Source: Pseudomonas persica (GTDB taxonomy: Bacteria; Pseudomonadota; Gammaproteobacteria; Pseudomonadales; Pseudomonadaceae). Taken from it: DNA of 64,000 bases. A program made the translations under genes and the position numbers. Location: positions 1 through 64,000 of the forward strand of contig NZ_OLKL01000006.1 in assembly GCF_900291015.1 (NCBI RefSeq), read 5' to 3'. The notes under the pieces were generated by a model. It made no database searches. It saw nothing but the letters and a program-made list of their open reading frames with translations, and was not told where the DNA came from. Shown here piece by piece: positions 28,975 through 40,542 of this stretch. Position 1 is the stretch's first letter, and each line of letters starts with the position of its first letter.

Positions 28975-30209
28975 AGCGTGTCTACCTGCTGGCCGTGCTG
29001 GCGATTGTGGTTGCCGCGGCCCTGGGTATTGCGGTCGCCAAGCACAGCGGCTATGTGCTGATCTCCTATGGCAGCTTCCGCTACCAGTCGGGGTTGTGGG
29101 CGGCCCTGGCCGGCTTGCTGGCTGTGGTTGTGCTGCTGTGGCTGGTGCGCTACCTGGTCGGCCTGGTGTTGACTTCCAGCGGGGTAGTCAACCCGTGGTC
29201 GCGGCGTAACCGCAGCCGGCGCGTTCGTCTGGCCATCGAGCAGGGCCAGCTGGATCTCGCCGAGGGCCGTTGGGCCAGTGCCCAGCGCCACCTGCACCGT
29301 GCCGCCGAGGCCGAGCGCCAGCCGTTGCTGTACTACCTCGGTGCCGCGCGTGCCGCCAACGAGCAAGGCCGAACCGAAGACAGCGACAATCTGCTGGAAC
29401 GTGCCCTGGAACGCCAGCCGCAAGCGGAACTGGCCATCGCGCTGACCCATGCGCAGCTGCAGATGGACCGTGGCGAAAGCGATGGCGCCCTGGAAACCCT
29501 GCTGGCCATGCAGGAGCGCCACCCGCACAACAGCCAGGTGCTGCGCCTGCTGCAGCGCCTGCACCTGGAGCGCGGCGACTGGTCGGCTCTGATCCGCCTG
29601 CTGCCCGACCTGCGCAAGGGCAAGGTGCTGCCGGGCGCCGAGCTGGCAGCCCTGGAACAACGTGCCTGGGGCCAGAACCTGAGCCTGGCCACCACCCGTG
29701 GCGAGGACGCGCAAAGTGCCCGTCAGGCTCTGGAGCGCGCCTGGCAGCAACTGACCGCGGCCCAGCGCCAGGAGCCACAGCTGGTGCTGGCCTACGCCGA
29801 GCAATTGCGCCAGGTGGGAGCCCAGAGCGAAGCCGAACAAGTGTTGCGCACTGCCCTCAAGCGTGAATACGAAAGCCACCTGGCCCGCCTGTACGGCCTG
29901 GTGCGCGGTGATGACCCGGCGCGCCAGCTGCAAACTGCCGAAGGTTGGCTCAAGGCCCACCCGCAAGACGCCAGCCTGCTGCTGACCCTGGGCCGCCTGA
30001 GCCTGCAGAACCGCCTGTGGGGCAAGGCGCGCGACTATCTGGAAAGCAGCCTGCGCATGGAGCGCAACCCCGAGGCCTGCGCCGAGCTGGCGCGCCTGCT
30101 CGCTGGCCTTGGCGAGACCGAGCGCAGCAACCAACTGTTCCAGGAGGGCCTCGGCCTGCTGGACGAGCGCCTGCTAGCCCTGCCTTTGCCCGAAGGCGTA
30201 CGCGCCTGA
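28971..30209 (+). CDS. hemY: HemY-family TPR membrane protein
   Basis: A 412-residue protein with two N-terminal membrane helices (about residues 4-24 and 40-63) and a cytoplasmic TPR-like helical array. It is the proteobacterial HemY, co-transcribed with hemCDX, and is unrelated to the Gram-positive protoporphyrinogen oxidase of the same name. Its exact role in haem synthesis is unresolved. Starts in an ATGA overlap with hemX. Confidence 0.88.
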   Translation: MKRVYLLAVLAIVVAAALGIAVAKHSGYVLISYGSFRYQSGLWAALAGLLAVVVLLWLVRYLVGLVLTSSGVVNPWSRRNRSRRVRLAIEQGQLDLAEGRWASAQRHLHRAAEAERQPLLYYLGAARAANEQGRTEDSDNLLERALERQPQAELAIALTHAQLQMDRGESDGALETLLAMQERHPHNSQVLRLLQRLHLERGDWSALIRLLPDLRKGKVLPGAELAALEQRAWGQNLSLATTRGEDAQSARQALERAWQQLTAAQRQEPQLVLAYAEQLRQVGAQSEAEQVLRTALKREYESHLARLYGLVRGDDPARQLQTAEGWLKAHPQDASLLLTLGRLSLQNRLWGKARDYLESSLRMERNPEACAELARLLAGLGETERSNQLFQEGLGLLDERLLALPLPEGVRA

Positions 30210-30218
30210 CCTACCCCA

Positions 30219-30242
30219 GAGCCCGCGCCAAGGTGCGGGCTC
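30219..30242 (+). terminator. Hairpin after the hem operon
   Basis: An 8-bp GAGCCCGC/GCGGGCTC stem with an 8-base loop ten bases after the hemY stop. No T-run follows, so it may be a weak or Rho-assisted terminator. Confidence 0.4.
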
Positions 30243-30430
30243 CGGGGGCGGGTAATTTGTCTGTCGATGTAAGTTAGATCTGCAGTCCTTTTCTTCAGAC
30301 GTTTCCTACCGCATGACTGGAAATTTCCTTCGCGATTCAGCGACTTGTCATTGCTGTCGCGCCTTGAAACAAAGCGCGTCTTTCCTCTACCGTTTCAAGT
30401 CACTTCATTACCCCGGGACCTTCACCGCCC

Positions 30431-30937
30431 ATGCTGCCGGCCCGTTTGCGCACCTTTTTCCTACCTGCCTGCCTCGCTGCACTGGCGGTACTGGCCGCGT
30501 CCTTCCACCTGGAAAATGTCCTGGGGTTGGTGCCGTGCCCGTTGTGCTTCAGCCAGCGGCTGTTGCTTGGCGTGTACGCGCTGCTGTGCCTGGCGGCAGT
30601 GTTGCAGGCACCGGATACGGCGGGCATTCGCTGTTACGCGCGGGCGACGCTGGGCTGCTCGCTGGCCGGGGCATTACTGGCAGGGCGACATGTCTGGTTG
30701 CAAGGGGATGACGGGGCCATCCCTGTCTGCCCTATGCCGCTCGGGCGGCTGCTTGAGCAGTCCTGGGGCGAGGCGGCCCGGCAACTGTTGTTCGGTGGCC
30801 CGGATTGCAACTCGCTGACCTGGAGCTTTCTCGACCTGACCCTGCCCGAGTGGAGCCTGCTGGCTTTCCTGCTGCTGGCGGTGCTGCCCTTGAGCTGCCT
30901 GCTGGCGTATCGTTTCCGCAGCCTGGCGAGAACATGA
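30431..30937 (+). CDS. dsbB: Disulfide bond formation protein DsbB
   Basis: A 168-residue inner-membrane quinone oxidoreductase with four helices that reoxidises DsbA. The first redox pair is C36-P-L-C39 after the first helix; the second pair is C100 and C126 in the long periplasmic loop. Length fits the family. It stands alone after the hem operon. Confidence 0.9.
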   Translation: MLPARLRTFFLPACLAALAVLAASFHLENVLGLVPCPLCFSQRLLLGVYALLCLAAVLQAPDTAGIRCYARATLGCSLAGALLAGRHVWLQGDDGAIPVCPMPLGRLLEQSWGEAARQLLFGGPDCNSLTWSFLDLTLPEWSLLAFLLLAVLPLSCLLAYRFRSLART

Positions 30938-31023
30938 CCTGGCGCAAGGTTGGGCCATTGGCACGACCAATGGCGATGTAACAGGGTATTAAACACTTGT
31001 ATGAACTTTGTCCGCTGCGTACC

Positions 31024-31052
31024 TTGAAGGGCAGCACGCGCGGGAATAATCT
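31024..31052 (+). promoter_or_regulatory. Candidate sigma-70 promoter for rsd
   Basis: TTGAAG (31024-31029), a 17-bp spacer and TAATCT (31047-31052). It lies 116 bp before the rsd start, with an otherwise featureless 230-bp upstream region. Confidence 0.45.
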
Positions 31053-31167
31053 CCCAGCACGCATACCGAAAACACAACTGCTCGATGCCGCCTGCTGATG
31101 TCACCTTTGTGCTGCACGGTCGTGGTGCGAGGTGCAGCGGCATTTACCCAGAAGGGAAGAGATCGCC

Positions 31168-31638
31168 ATGCTCGATAGTTGTCAGAACGCTCAGGAACGC
31201 TGGGGTGGGGTTCACAAACTGATCGACCGCTGGCTGGAGGAGCGCCAGGAACTGGTGCAGGCTTTCCGCGCCTTGCGCGATGCCAAGCCGGCCTTCGCCG
31301 ACAAGGACACGAACGGGGAGTTTTGCGCGCTCCTTGTCGACTACGTTTCGGCGTGGCATTTCGAAGTCTGCGAGCAGCTGGTCAGTGAGGCCAAGGCTTT
31401 CGGCGACGAGAAGGCGCTGAAGCTGGCCGAAGACATCAACCCACGGATCAACGACAGTACCCAGATCGCCCTGGCCTTCAATGACCATTGCGCCAAGGGG
31501 GAGTGCAAGGACACCGAACGCTTTGCCGAAAAGCTGGGCAAGCTGGGTGGCCTGCTACACGAGCGCTTCGAGCTCGAAGACTGTCTGATCGAAGTGCTGC
31601 ACAACGCGCACAAGGAAGAGGGCGCAGTCCAGGCCTGA
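31168..31638 (+). CDS. rsd: Anti-sigma-70 factor Rsd/AlgQ
   Basis: A 156-residue all-helical cytoplasmic protein that binds sigma-70 region 4; in Pseudomonas it is known as AlgQ, which affects alginate and siderophore genes. Typical features are the N-terminal MLDSCQNAQERWGGVHKLID and the VDYVSAWHFEVCEQL helix. ATG 31168 has AGAAGGGAAGA upstream. It is near algP, as in other pseudomonads. Confidence 0.9.
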   Translation: MLDSCQNAQERWGGVHKLIDRWLEERQELVQAFRALRDAKPAFADKDTNGEFCALLVDYVSAWHFEVCEQLVSEAKAFGDEKALKLAEDINPRINDSTQIALAFNDHCAKGECKDTERFAEKLGKLGGLLHERFELEDCLIEVLHNAHKEEGAVQA

Positions 31639-31647
31639 GGGTTGGCG

Positions 31648-32286
31648 TCAGTCGCCAACCGCCAGCAGTTCGATCTCGAACACCAGGGGTGTGTAGGGTG
31701 CGATCAGGTCACCCGCGCCCTCGGCGCCATAGGCTTGCGCCGACGGAATCACCAGGCGCCATTTGGTGCCGGTGTGCATCCGCGGCAATGCCACCTGCCA
31801 CCCTTCGATCACCGAATCCAGGCTGAACCATTGGGGCGTCTGGTTCTGGTCGAACACCGAGCCGTCTGGCAGCCTGCCCACATAGCGCACCTGCACCTTG
31901 CCACCGGCTTTGGGCTGCGCGCCCGTACCTGCTTGCAGTTCGCTGTAGAGCACACCCTCCGGTAGTTCGTGCACACCATAACGACCGCGCTCGCTGGCCA
32001 TGAAGCGCGTTTCGGCAGCCTGCAGCTTCTGCATGGCGGCATCGCCTTGCTGTGTTTCATGCTGCTGGAGCACGGCCTGCATGCGTGCCTTGTCGAGTTT
32101 CAGCGGTTGGCCTTGGTAGGACTGGCGCAGGCCTTCGACCAGCGCATCCAGTTGCAGGCCCGGCATCTCTTGGCGCAGCCGCTCACCCAGGCTGGCGCCG
32201 AGGCTGTAGGCGAGGTCATGTTCGTTGCTGTCGGCCAGGGCGATGGGCGCCAGCAGGCATAAACCTAAAACAAGATATCGAGACAT
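31648..32286 (-). CDS. FKBP-type peptidyl-prolyl isomerase, Mip-like
   Basis: A 212-residue exported isomerase. It has a signal peptide (cleavage near ALA-D, about residue 18), an N-terminal dimerisation domain (LAYSLGASLGERL to about residue 100) and a C-terminal FKBP domain with VQVRYVGRLPDGSVFDQ and YGAEGAGDLIAPYTPLVFEIEL. It helps folding of envelope proteins. AGGAA seven bases before ATG 32286 supports the start. Convergent with rsd. Confidence 0.9.
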   Translation of the reverse strand: MSRYLVLGLCLLAPIALADSNEHDLAYSLGASLGERLRQEMPGLQLDALVEGLRQSYQGQPLKLDKARMQAVLQQHETQQGDAAMQKLQAAETRFMASERGRYGVHELPEGVLYSELQAGTGAQPKAGGKVQVRYVGRLPDGSVFDQNQTPQWFSLDSVIEGWQVALPRMHTGTKWRLVIPSAQAYGAEGAGDLIAPYTPLVFEIELLAVGD

Positions 32287-32354
32287 GGTCAGTTCCTGCG
32301 CCAATGAGCGTGGAAGTATGCCAGTGTTTCGACAGATTTCAGTCTTTGTATCTA

Positions 32355-32463
32355 CCGGTACTGGCCCTATCGCCGGCAAGCCAGCTCCCACTTTGACCGC
32401 ATCGACTTCAAGTCAGGCGCAGTGCCTGTGGGCGCTGGCTTGCCAGCGATAGGGCCGGTACAG
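32355..32463. repeat. Inverted pair of REP elements
   Basis: Arms starting TACCGGTACTGGCCCTATCG (about 32352) and ending GATAGGGCCGGTA (32460) hold the GCCGGCAAGCCAGCTCCCA core and its inverse, with a degenerate middle. Confidence 0.8.
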
Positions 32464-32638
32464 ATAACTGCCAAATATCAGCAATGATTTATTCAGCAAC
32501 TACACTTGCTCGGAGCTGCAAGATAACAACTTTGCCCAGGCATGCAACGCGGCGTAAACATTACTGTCAACATGCCCTAGCGGCGGTAGCAGCAGAAGCA
32601 TAGTATGAGCCGCAATCTCGTCAGCCAGGAGGTAAACC

Positions 32639-33688
32639 ATGTCGGCCAAAAAGAAGCCAGTAAGCACGCCGTTACACCTGCTCCAGCAACTTTCGGGCAG
32701 CTTGCTCGAACACTTGGAAGATGCCTGCTCGCAAGCGCTGGCTGATGCGGAAAAACTGCTGGCCAAGTTGGAAAAGCAGCGTGGCAAGGCCCAGGAAAAA
32801 CTGCACAACGGTCGCCTGAAACTGCAAGACGCGGCCAAGGCAGGTAAAGCCAAGGCGCAGAGCAAGGCGCAAAAAGCCATTGGCGAAATTGAACAACTGC
32901 TCGACGCCCTCAAGGAGCGTCAAACCCAGACCCGTTCTTATATCCAGCAACTCAAGCGCGATGCCCAGGACAGCCTCAAGCTGGCCCAGGGTGTAGGCAA
33001 GGTTCGCGAAGCTGCAGCCAAGGCGCTTGACCAGCGTGCTGCCAAGACCAGCAAACCGGCAGCCGCCAAACCCGCCATCAGGGCTGCTGCGGCCAAACCT
33101 GTCGCCAAACCCGCCACCAGGGCTGCTGCGGCCAAACCTGTCGCCAAACCAGCTACCAAGGCCACTGTTGCGGCCAAGCCTGCTGCCAAGACCACTGCTG
33201 CTGGCAAACCTGCAGCGAAGCCTGCTGCCATGGCCACTGCTGCTGCCAAGCCTGCAGCGAAGCCTGCTGCCAAGGCCACTGCTGCTGCCAAGCCTGCAGC
33301 GAAGCCTGCTGCCAAGGCCACTGCTGCTGCCAAGCCTGCAGCGAAGCCAGCTGCCAAAGCCGCTGCTGCCAAGCCTGCAGCGAAGCCAGCTACCAAAGCC
33401 GCTGCTGCCAAGCCTGCAACCGCCAAACCTGCGGCCAAGCCCGCTGCCGCAGCCAAGCCAGCGGCGGCCAAAGCGCCAGCCAAAGCTGCTGCTAAGCCCG
33501 CCGCGAAACCAGCTACCGCCAAACCAGCAACTGCCAAGCCTGTTGCCAGCAAGCCAGCCGAAGCCAAACCGGCTACGTCTGCCGCCGGCACCCCGGCCGC
33601 CGCGACCAACTCGGCCACCCCGGCAGCTTCGGTAGCACCATCGACACCCGCCAGCAGCTCGGCTCAGGCACCGTCTTCGGCGTCCTGA
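32639..33688 (+). CDS. algP: AlgP, histone H1-like regulatory protein
   Basis: A 349-residue protein. Residues 1-130 are a charged helical domain (LLQQLSGSLLEHLEDACSQ onward); the rest is a low-complexity K/P/A tail of KPAAKPAAKA repeats like eukaryotic histone H1. AlgP is known as a nucleoid-type regulator of alginate genes. A consensus CAGGAGG precedes ATG 32639. The last 25 bp overlap the convergent gene at 33664. Tail length is probably variable because of 42-bp repeats. Confidence 0.9.
   Translation: MSAKKKPVSTPLHLLQQLSGSLLEHLEDACSQALADAEKLLAKLEKQRGKAQEKLHNGRLKLQDAAKAGKAKAQSKAQKAIGEIEQLLDALKERQTQTRSYIQQLKRDAQDSLKLAQGVGKVREAAAKALDQRAAKTSKPAAAKPAIRAAAAKPVAKPATRAAAAKPVAKPATKATVAAKPAAKTTAAGKPAAKPAAMATAAAKPAAKPAAKATAAAKPAAKPAAKATAAAKPAAKPAAKAAAAKPAAKPATKAAAAKPATAKPAAKPAAAAKPAAAKAPAKAAAKPAAKPATAKPATAKPVASKPAEAKPATSAAGTPAAATNSATPAASVAPSTPASSSAQAPSSAS
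33235..33402 (+). repeat. Tandem 42-bp repeats in the AlgP tail
   Basis: Three full, nearly identical 42-bp units (14 codons: A-T-A-A-A-K-P-A-A-K-P-A-A-K) followed by a shortened 39-bp variant. Slippage here would change tail length without a frameshift. Confidence 0.8.
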
Positions 33689-34146
33689 AACGCTGCCGCC
33701 GCGACGCGCAATCGAGCCAGCGCGTCGTGGTGGCGGGCTTGGTCCGGCGCCAGCCGGGCCAGCCAGTCGTCCAGGGGCTCATGGGCGTCCGCCGACCACT
33801 GGCGCGAACGCTCCTGCAAACGCCCCAGCAAGGCTTTCTCGGCCTGTAACTCCAACCCCTTCAGCTGCTCACGCAACGCCGCCAGCTGCGCATCACTTTG
33901 CGCTGCGGCTCGCCACTGTTGGCGCAAGCTACGTAATGGGCTGACCACTTCGCGCTGCCAGGGCTCGGTAACCTCGCGCAATGCCTGTACGCGCTCGTCC
34001 CGCACAGCCACGCCACGCGCCTGCAGCCAGGTTGCGCACAGCAGCAGGCAGACATCGCCACCCAGCGTCTGCAGGTCAAGGCAGGCCGCTTCCACGCCGG
34101 GCCTGGCGTACAAGGCCAGGGTGTGATTCCACAGGTCGGTGTGCAT
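33664..34146 (-). CDS. Conserved hypothetical protein, TIGR02444 family
   Basis: A 160-residue soluble helical protein starting MHTDLWNHTLALYARPGVE, a hallmark of the TIGR02444 family. It has a predicted coiled-coil middle (AQLAALREQLKGLELQAEKAL). Function unknown. Its 3' end overlaps the algP 3' end by 25 bp in antisense. Confidence 0.8.
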   Translation of the reverse strand: MHTDLWNHTLALYARPGVEAACLDLQTLGGDVCLLLCATWLQARGVAVRDERVQALREVTEPWQREVVSPLRSLRQQWRAAAQSDAQLAALREQLKGLELQAEKALLGRLQERSRQWSADAHEPLDDWLARLAPDQARHHDALARLRVAAAAFQDAEDGA

Positions 34147-34196
34147 GGTTCCACTCGCGCTATGGGTCGAGGAAGCTGGTAGACTCCGCGACCATC

Positions 34197-36106
<1,910 letters not shown>

Positions 36107-36107
<1 letters not shown>

Positions 36108-36694
36108 TGGAGGAACTGCGTTCGCTGCTGCCGGGGCAATGGATGGACACCTTCTGGCTGGGCTTGCAGATTCTGTTGATCCTGGTGGCGGCCTTCGTCC
36201 TGCAGCGCATCGTCGCTCGCGGGTTGAGCCGCCTGGGCCGGCGTTACCCGTTGCCGCCGGAGCTGCTAATGCCGGTGCGTGGTGCCCTGCGCTGGCTGAT
36301 CATGGGCAGCGCGCTGCTGTTCTTGCTGGAGCGGCTGGGGGTATCGGCGACGGTGCTGTGGACAGCACTGTCCGGCTTCGTCGCAGTGGCGGCGGTGGCC
36401 TTCTTCGCCATGTGGAGCGTGCTGTCCAACCTGCTGTGCGCGGTGCTCATCTTCACCGTCGGGCCGTTTCGCATCGGTGACGTGGTCGAACTGGTCGACA
36501 CCCTGGACAAGCCGGGCGTGAAAGGCCGGGTGATCGCCATCAACCTGCTGTTCACCACCCTGATGGAAATGCCCGAGGCGGGCGGGGCGTTGGTGCAGGT
36601 GCCCAATAGCCAGTTCTTTCAGAAGTCGGTGCGGCGCTGGCGAGGTGCTGAGGTACAGGTTATGCACAAAGCGTCGCCTGCCGAGGCCGACTGA
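36107..36694 (+). CDS. Short MscS-family mechanosensitive channel
   Basis: A 195-residue membrane protein with three predicted helices and the MscS pore helix and beta-domain signature (FFAMWSVLSNLLCAVLIF, then GPFRIGDVVEL). It ends shortly after the beta domain, so the large C-terminal vestibule of E. coli MscS is missing; short forms of this kind exist. It probably opens under hypo-osmotic tension. Confidence 0.82.
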
Positions 36695-36701
36695 ACCTGC
36701 A

Positions 36702-36737
36702 CCGGCCTCTTCGCGGGTAAACCCGCGAAGAGGCCGG
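36702..36737. terminator. Perfect REP hairpin
   Basis: A perfect 17-bp stem (36702-36718 with 36721-36737) around a 2-base loop with the core CCTCTTCGCGGGT. It follows the channel stop by 7 bp and can act as a transcript 3' end. Confidence 0.6.
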
Positions 36738-36830
36738 CACAGGCAATACAAATCCTCAGAAATCGCTGGTTATTTTTTCACCAACACCTTAGTTTAACGT
36801 TTTGCAACATATGTTCGAGCGAGGTGTGTG

Positions 36831-37463
36831 ATGTCGATGGAGGTGTGGTTGGGCTTCTTTGCCGCCTGTTGGGTGATCAGCCTTTCACCCGGTGCCGGGG
36901 CGATTGCCTCGATGTCCAGCGGCCTGCAATACGGCTTCTGGCGTGGTTACTGGAACGCCCTGGGCCTGCAATTGGGCCTGATCGTGCAGATCGCCATCAT
37001 TGCCGCCGGCGTCGGTGCCATCCTGGCAGCCTCGGCTACCGCCTTCCAGGTCATCAAATGGTTCGGTGTCGCCTACCTCATCTACCTGGCTTACAAGCAG
37101 TGGCGTGCCCTGCCCATGGACATGAGCGATGAATCCGCCGTGCGCCCGATCGGTAAACCACTGAGCCTGGTGTTCCGTGGCTTCCTGGTCAACGTCAGCA
37201 ACCCCAAGGCGTTGGTGTTCATGCTGGCGGTGCTGCCGCAGTTCATCAACCCGCATGAGCCGCTGTTGCCACAGTATCTGGCGATCACCGTGACCATGGT
37301 CACCGTGGACATGCTGGTGATGGCGGGGTACACCGGGTTGGCTGCGCGGGTGTTGCGCTTGCTGCGTACACCCAAGCAGCAGAAGCGTTTGAACCGGACG
37401 TTCGCCGGGTTGTTCATTGGCGCGGCTACCTTCCTGGCTACGCTGCGCCGCGCGCCAGTCTGA
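36831..37463 (+). CDS. LysE/RhtB-family amino-acid exporter
   Basis: A 210-residue inner-membrane protein with about six hydrophobic helices and the LysE signature near the start (CWVISLSPGAGAIASMS, then GFWRGYWNALGL). It exports amino acids or derivatives. ATG 36831 with GAGG upstream is preferred over GTG 36828. A single-gene unit with its own upstream AT-rich stretch. Confidence 0.87.
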   Translation: MSMEVWLGFFAACWVISLSPGAGAIASMSSGLQYGFWRGYWNALGLQLGLIVQIAIIAAGVGAILAASATAFQVIKWFGVAYLIYLAYKQWRALPMDMSDESAVRPIGKPLSLVFRGFLVNVSNPKALVFMLAVLPQFINPHEPLLPQYLAITVTMVTVDMLVMAGYTGLAARVLRLLRTPKQQKRLNRTFAGLFIGAATFLATLRRAPV

Positions 37464-37477
37464 TAGATCGCCTTCAG

Positions 37478-37507
37478 GCCATTCGCGGGCAAGCCCGCGA
37501 ATGGGCC
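37478..37507. terminator. REP-like hairpin between convergent genes
   Basis: A 12-bp perfect stem (37479-37490 with 37493-37504, CCATTCGCGGGC and its inverse) with a 2-base loop, between lysE-like and SPFH genes; a likely bidirectional 3' end. Confidence 0.55.
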
Positions 37508-37511
37508 ACCG

Positions 37512-38264
37512 CTATTTTTGCTTGTCCACTAACCCCTTGAGCAAATCCACCGGCAGCGGAAAGACGATGGTCGAGCTCTTGTCCCCGGCAATCGTCCCCA
37601 GCGTCTGCATATAACGCAACTGCATCGCCCCCGGCTCCTTGCTCAGCATCTGCGCCGCCTGCATCAGCTTCTCCGACGCCTGCAACTCACCCTCGGCATG
37701 GATCACCTTGGCCCGCCGTTCACGCTCGGCTTCGGCCTGGCGGGCAATGGCGCGCACCATCGATTCGTTGAGGTCGACATGCTTGATCTCGACGTTGGCT
37801 ACCTTGATGCCCCAGGCATCGGTCTGCGCATCCAGCACCTGGCGAATGTCCGAGTTCAACTGCTCGCGTTCGGCCAGCAGTTCATCCAGTTCGTGCTTGC
37901 CGAGCACCGCACGCAGTGTGGTCTGGGCCAGCTGGCTGGTTGCCACGAGAAAGTCCTCGACCTGGATGATCGCCTTCTGCGGATCGAGCACGCGGAAGTA
38001 CAGCACGGCGTTGACCTTGACCGAGACGTTGTCGCGGGTGATCACATCCTGCGGTGGTACATCCAGCACCACGGTGCGCAGGTCGACCCGCACCATTTGC
38101 TGGATCACCGGGATCAACAGGATCAGCCCCGGCCCCTTCACCTGCCAGAAGCGCCCCAGCTGGAACACCACGCCGCGCTCGTATTCGCGCAGGATGCGGA
38201 ACGCCGACAGCAACAGCATCGCCAGCACGATCAGCACCGCGCCGAAACCCAATTGCATGAACAT
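37512..38264 (-). CDS. SPFH/band-7 (stomatin-like) membrane protein
   Basis: A 250-residue protein with one N-terminal hairpin helix ([13 protein letters not shown]) and an SPFH domain ([34 protein letters not shown]), then a charged coiled coil. Stomatin-like proteins form membrane microdomains. ATG 38264 (MFMQLGFGA) gives seven-base spacing to AAGGAG; ATG 38270 would be too close. It lies two bases after the NfeD gene and they likely form one complex. Confidence 0.9.
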   Translation of the reverse strand: MFMQLGFGAVLIVLAMLLLSAFRILREYERGVVFQLGRFWQVKGPGLILLIPVIQQMVRVDLRTVVLDVPPQDVITRDNVSVKVNAVLYFRVLDPQKAIIQVEDFLVATSQLAQTTLRAVLGKHELDELLAEREQLNSDIRQVLDAQTDAWGIKVANVEIKHVDLNESMVRAIARQAEAERERRAKVIHAEGELQASEKLMQAAQMLSKEPGAMQLRYMQTLGTIAGDKSSTIVFPLPVDLLKGLVDKQK

Positions 38265-38266
38265 GG

Positions 38267-39613
38267 TCATTCTCCTTGCGCCGCGGGCGCGGCGGCGCTG
38301 ACTTCCAGCATGACGCCATGACGCGCGGTTACCCGCACGTTCTGGCCCGCTTGCAGTGGCGTTGCACACTGCGCCTGCCATTGCTCGCCCTGGGCCAGCA
38401 CAAAGCCACAGAACGGGTTGCCCGCCATCACCTGGGTGACGGTGACCAGGCTGCCGACCAGACCGGCGTCACCGCTGACCAGCGCCCGTCGGCGGGCCTT
38501 GAGGGCCATGCCCAGCACACCGCCGATCAGCAGCGCCGAGAGCACCGCCAGGGTGCCGATCAGTGGCAGCGGAATGCCGAAACCGGGGGCATCGGTGTCG
38601 ATCAGGATCAGCGCGCCGACCACGAAGGCGACGATGCCGCCGAAGCCGACCACGCCGAAACTGGGCAGGAAGGCTTCGGCGATCATGAAGGCGATGCCGA
38701 GCAATATCAGCGCCACCCCGGCGAAGCTCACCGGTAACAGCTGCAGGGCGTATAGCGCCAGCAGCAGGCAGATGCCGCCGACCACGCCACCTACCGTCGA
38801 GCCGGGGTTCATGAACTCGAACAGCAAGCCGTACACGCCGATCATGATCAGGATCAGCGCCACGCTGGGGTTGGTGATTACCGCCAGCACCCGTGTACGC
38901 CAGTCCGGCAAGCGCTCGACCAGGCTGGCGCCAGCGGTCTGCAACGGGTAGGGCTGGCCAGCGATCGTGAGTGTTTTGCCATCGAGCTTGCGCAGCAGGT
39001 CAGGCAGGTCATCGGCCACCTGGTCGATCACGTTCAGCCGCAAGGCCTCACTGGCGGACAGGCTGACCGCCTCGCGCACAGCCTTTTCCGCCCAGTCGGC
39101 ATTGCGCCCGCGCAGTTGCGCCAGGCCACGCATGTAGGCCGCCGCATCGTTGACCTGCTTGCGCGCGAGGGTTTCATCATCGCTGCCTTTGGCCTTGTCG
39201 TCCTTCGGCGTGCCTGGCGGGGCGCCGATCTGCACGGGCGTGGCGGCACCCAGGTTGGTCCCGGGCGCCATGGCCGCGATATGGCTGGCGTAGAGGATAT
39301 AAGTGCCGGCGCTGGCGGCGCGGGCACCGCTGGGGGCGACAAAGGTGGCGACCGGTACGGGGCTGGCGATAATCGCCTTGATCATCTGGCGCATGGCGCT
39401 GTCCAGCCCGCCCGGGGTGTCCATGCGGATAACCACCAGTTGCGCGCCCTGCGCCTGGGCCTGATCGAGGCTGCGCACCAGGTAGTCGGCACTGGCCGGG
39501 CCGATGGCGTCATCGATGCCCAGCACCCAGACTGCACCGGGCGCTGCCAGGCCGCCTGGCGTGATGCCAAGCAGCAACAGCAGCAACAGCCAGCGCCAGC
39601 AGCGGGCGATCAC
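38267..39613 (-). CDS. NfeD1b membrane-bound serine protease
   Basis: A 448-residue protein with signal or anchor sequence, a ClpP-like protease domain (catalytic serine expected at S101 in [11 protein letters not shown] and lysine at K152 in [10 protein letters not shown]), a block of four or more membrane helices (about residues 235-375) and a C-terminal OB-fold NfeD domain. NfeD-stomatin pairs act in membrane quality control. The start is a GTG at 39611-39613. First gene of the two-gene unit. Confidence 0.9.
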   Translation of the reverse strand: MIARCWRWLLLLLLLGITPGGLAAPGAVWVLGIDDAIGPASADYLVRSLDQAQAQGAQLVVIRMDTPGGLDSAMRQMIKAIIASPVPVATFVAPSGARAASAGTYILYASHIAAMAPGTNLGAATPVQIGAPPGTPKDDKAKGSDDETLARKQVNDAAAYMRGLAQLRGRNADWAEKAVREAVSLSASEALRLNVIDQVADDLPDLLRKLDGKTLTIAGQPYPLQTAGASLVERLPDWRTRVLAVITNPSVALILIMIGVYGLLFEFMNPGSTVGGVVGGICLLLALYALQLLPVSFAGVALILLGIAFMIAEAFLPSFGVVGFGGIVAFVVGALILIDTDAPGFGIPLPLIGTLAVLSALLIGGVLGMALKARRRALVSGDAGLVGSLVTVTQVMAGNPFCGFVLAQGEQWQAQCATPLQAGQNVRVTARHGVMLEVSAAAPAAQGE

Positions 39614-39711
39614 CTGTCGTCACCTCGTTTGTCTGTATTGCACAAGTTTAGCCCTGCCCGCTGGTAGTCGGCCTAAAATTGGAAATTGGGGGGCGAAACC
39701 GGAGGTGCATC

Positions 39712-40170
39712 ATGCGTATGGCAAAGACCCTGCAGGATCGCCTGGACAAGGCCAACTGCGACTACGACATCATTCCCCATCCACATTCAGCCACCAGTCT
39801 GGAGTCGGCCCGCACGGCCGGCGTACCCGCCGAGCGGGTCGCCAAGTCGGTGATGCTCGATGACCGGCATGGCAACTACATCATGGCCGTGCTACCGGCC
39901 AACCGGCATCTGGACATGACCAAGGTGCGCATGTCCGGGGCCTGGCAACTGACCCGTGAAAGCGGCCTGCCGAGCTTGTTCGGCGACTGCGAGCGCGGTG
40001 CCGTACCGGCCCTTGGTGATGCCTACCAGATAAAAATGCTGGTCGACCCGAGCCTGACCCGCCAGGGTGATGTCTACCTGGAAGCGGGTGACCACGATCA
40101 TCTGATTCACATGAGCATGGAGCAGTACATGAAACTGGTGCCGCACGCCGAAGTGCGCGAGCTGTGCTGA
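39712..40170 (+). CDS. YbaK/ProX-family aminoacyl-tRNA deacylase
   Basis: A 152-residue protein of the YbaK/prolyl-tRNA editing fold, which clears mischarged tRNA. Recognisable elements are the N-terminal PHPHSATSLESARTAGVP and the middle RVAKSVML, where the conserved lysine lies, plus the late VDPSLTRQGDVYLEAGDH. ATG 39712 follows a GGAGG by six bases. Confidence 0.82.
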   Translation: MRMAKTLQDRLDKANCDYDIIPHPHSATSLESARTAGVPAERVAKSVMLDDRHGNYIMAVLPANRHLDMTKVRMSGAWQLTRESGLPSLFGDCERGAVPALGDAYQIKMLVDPSLTRQGDVYLEAGDHDHLIHMSMEQYMKLVPHAEVRELC

Positions 40171-40231
40171 TGTTCTCACACCAATGCCGGGCGGGCGTCG
40201 TGGACGGCTTGCCTGGCTCTCAGGAGGAACC

Positions 40232-40474
40232 ATGGAAGCGCCGATCCATCCGTTTGCCGAGCTGTTCAAACAACTGGGCCTGCCTGACGATGCGGTGAGC
40301 ATCGATCAGTTCATTGCTAGTCACTCGCCACTGAAGAACGACATCAAGCTGGTGGATGCGCCGTTCTGGAACGCTTCTCAGCGCGAGTTCCTCAAGGACA
40401 GCATCAACGAGGATGCCGACTGGGCGGAGCCGTTCGATCAACTCAACGAAGCGTTGCGTCGCCCTCGAAAATAA
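40232..40474 (+). CDS. DUF2789 family small protein
   Basis: An 80-residue soluble protein starting MEAPIHPFAELFKQLGL with a DAPFWNASQREFL core, which I recognise as DUF2789. CAGGAGGA precedes the ATG by four bases. Function unknown. It sits 61 bp after the YbaK-like gene and may share its transcript. Confidence 0.78.
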   Translation: MEAPIHPFAELFKQLGLPDDAVSIDQFIASHSPLKNDIKLVDAPFWNASQREFLKDSINEDADWAEPFDQLNEALRRPRK

Positions 40475-40542
40475 AGCGCCGAGTGGCACCTGACGAGTGA
40501 TTGGCCGTTGCTATGCTCAGGAAAACAACAGGGGATAGCGCG

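Noticed and set aside
33235..33688. A collagen- or adhesin-type surface protein for the K/P/A-rich ORF
   Set aside because: No signal peptide; the basic KPAA repeats and neighbours rsd and FKBP fit AlgP.
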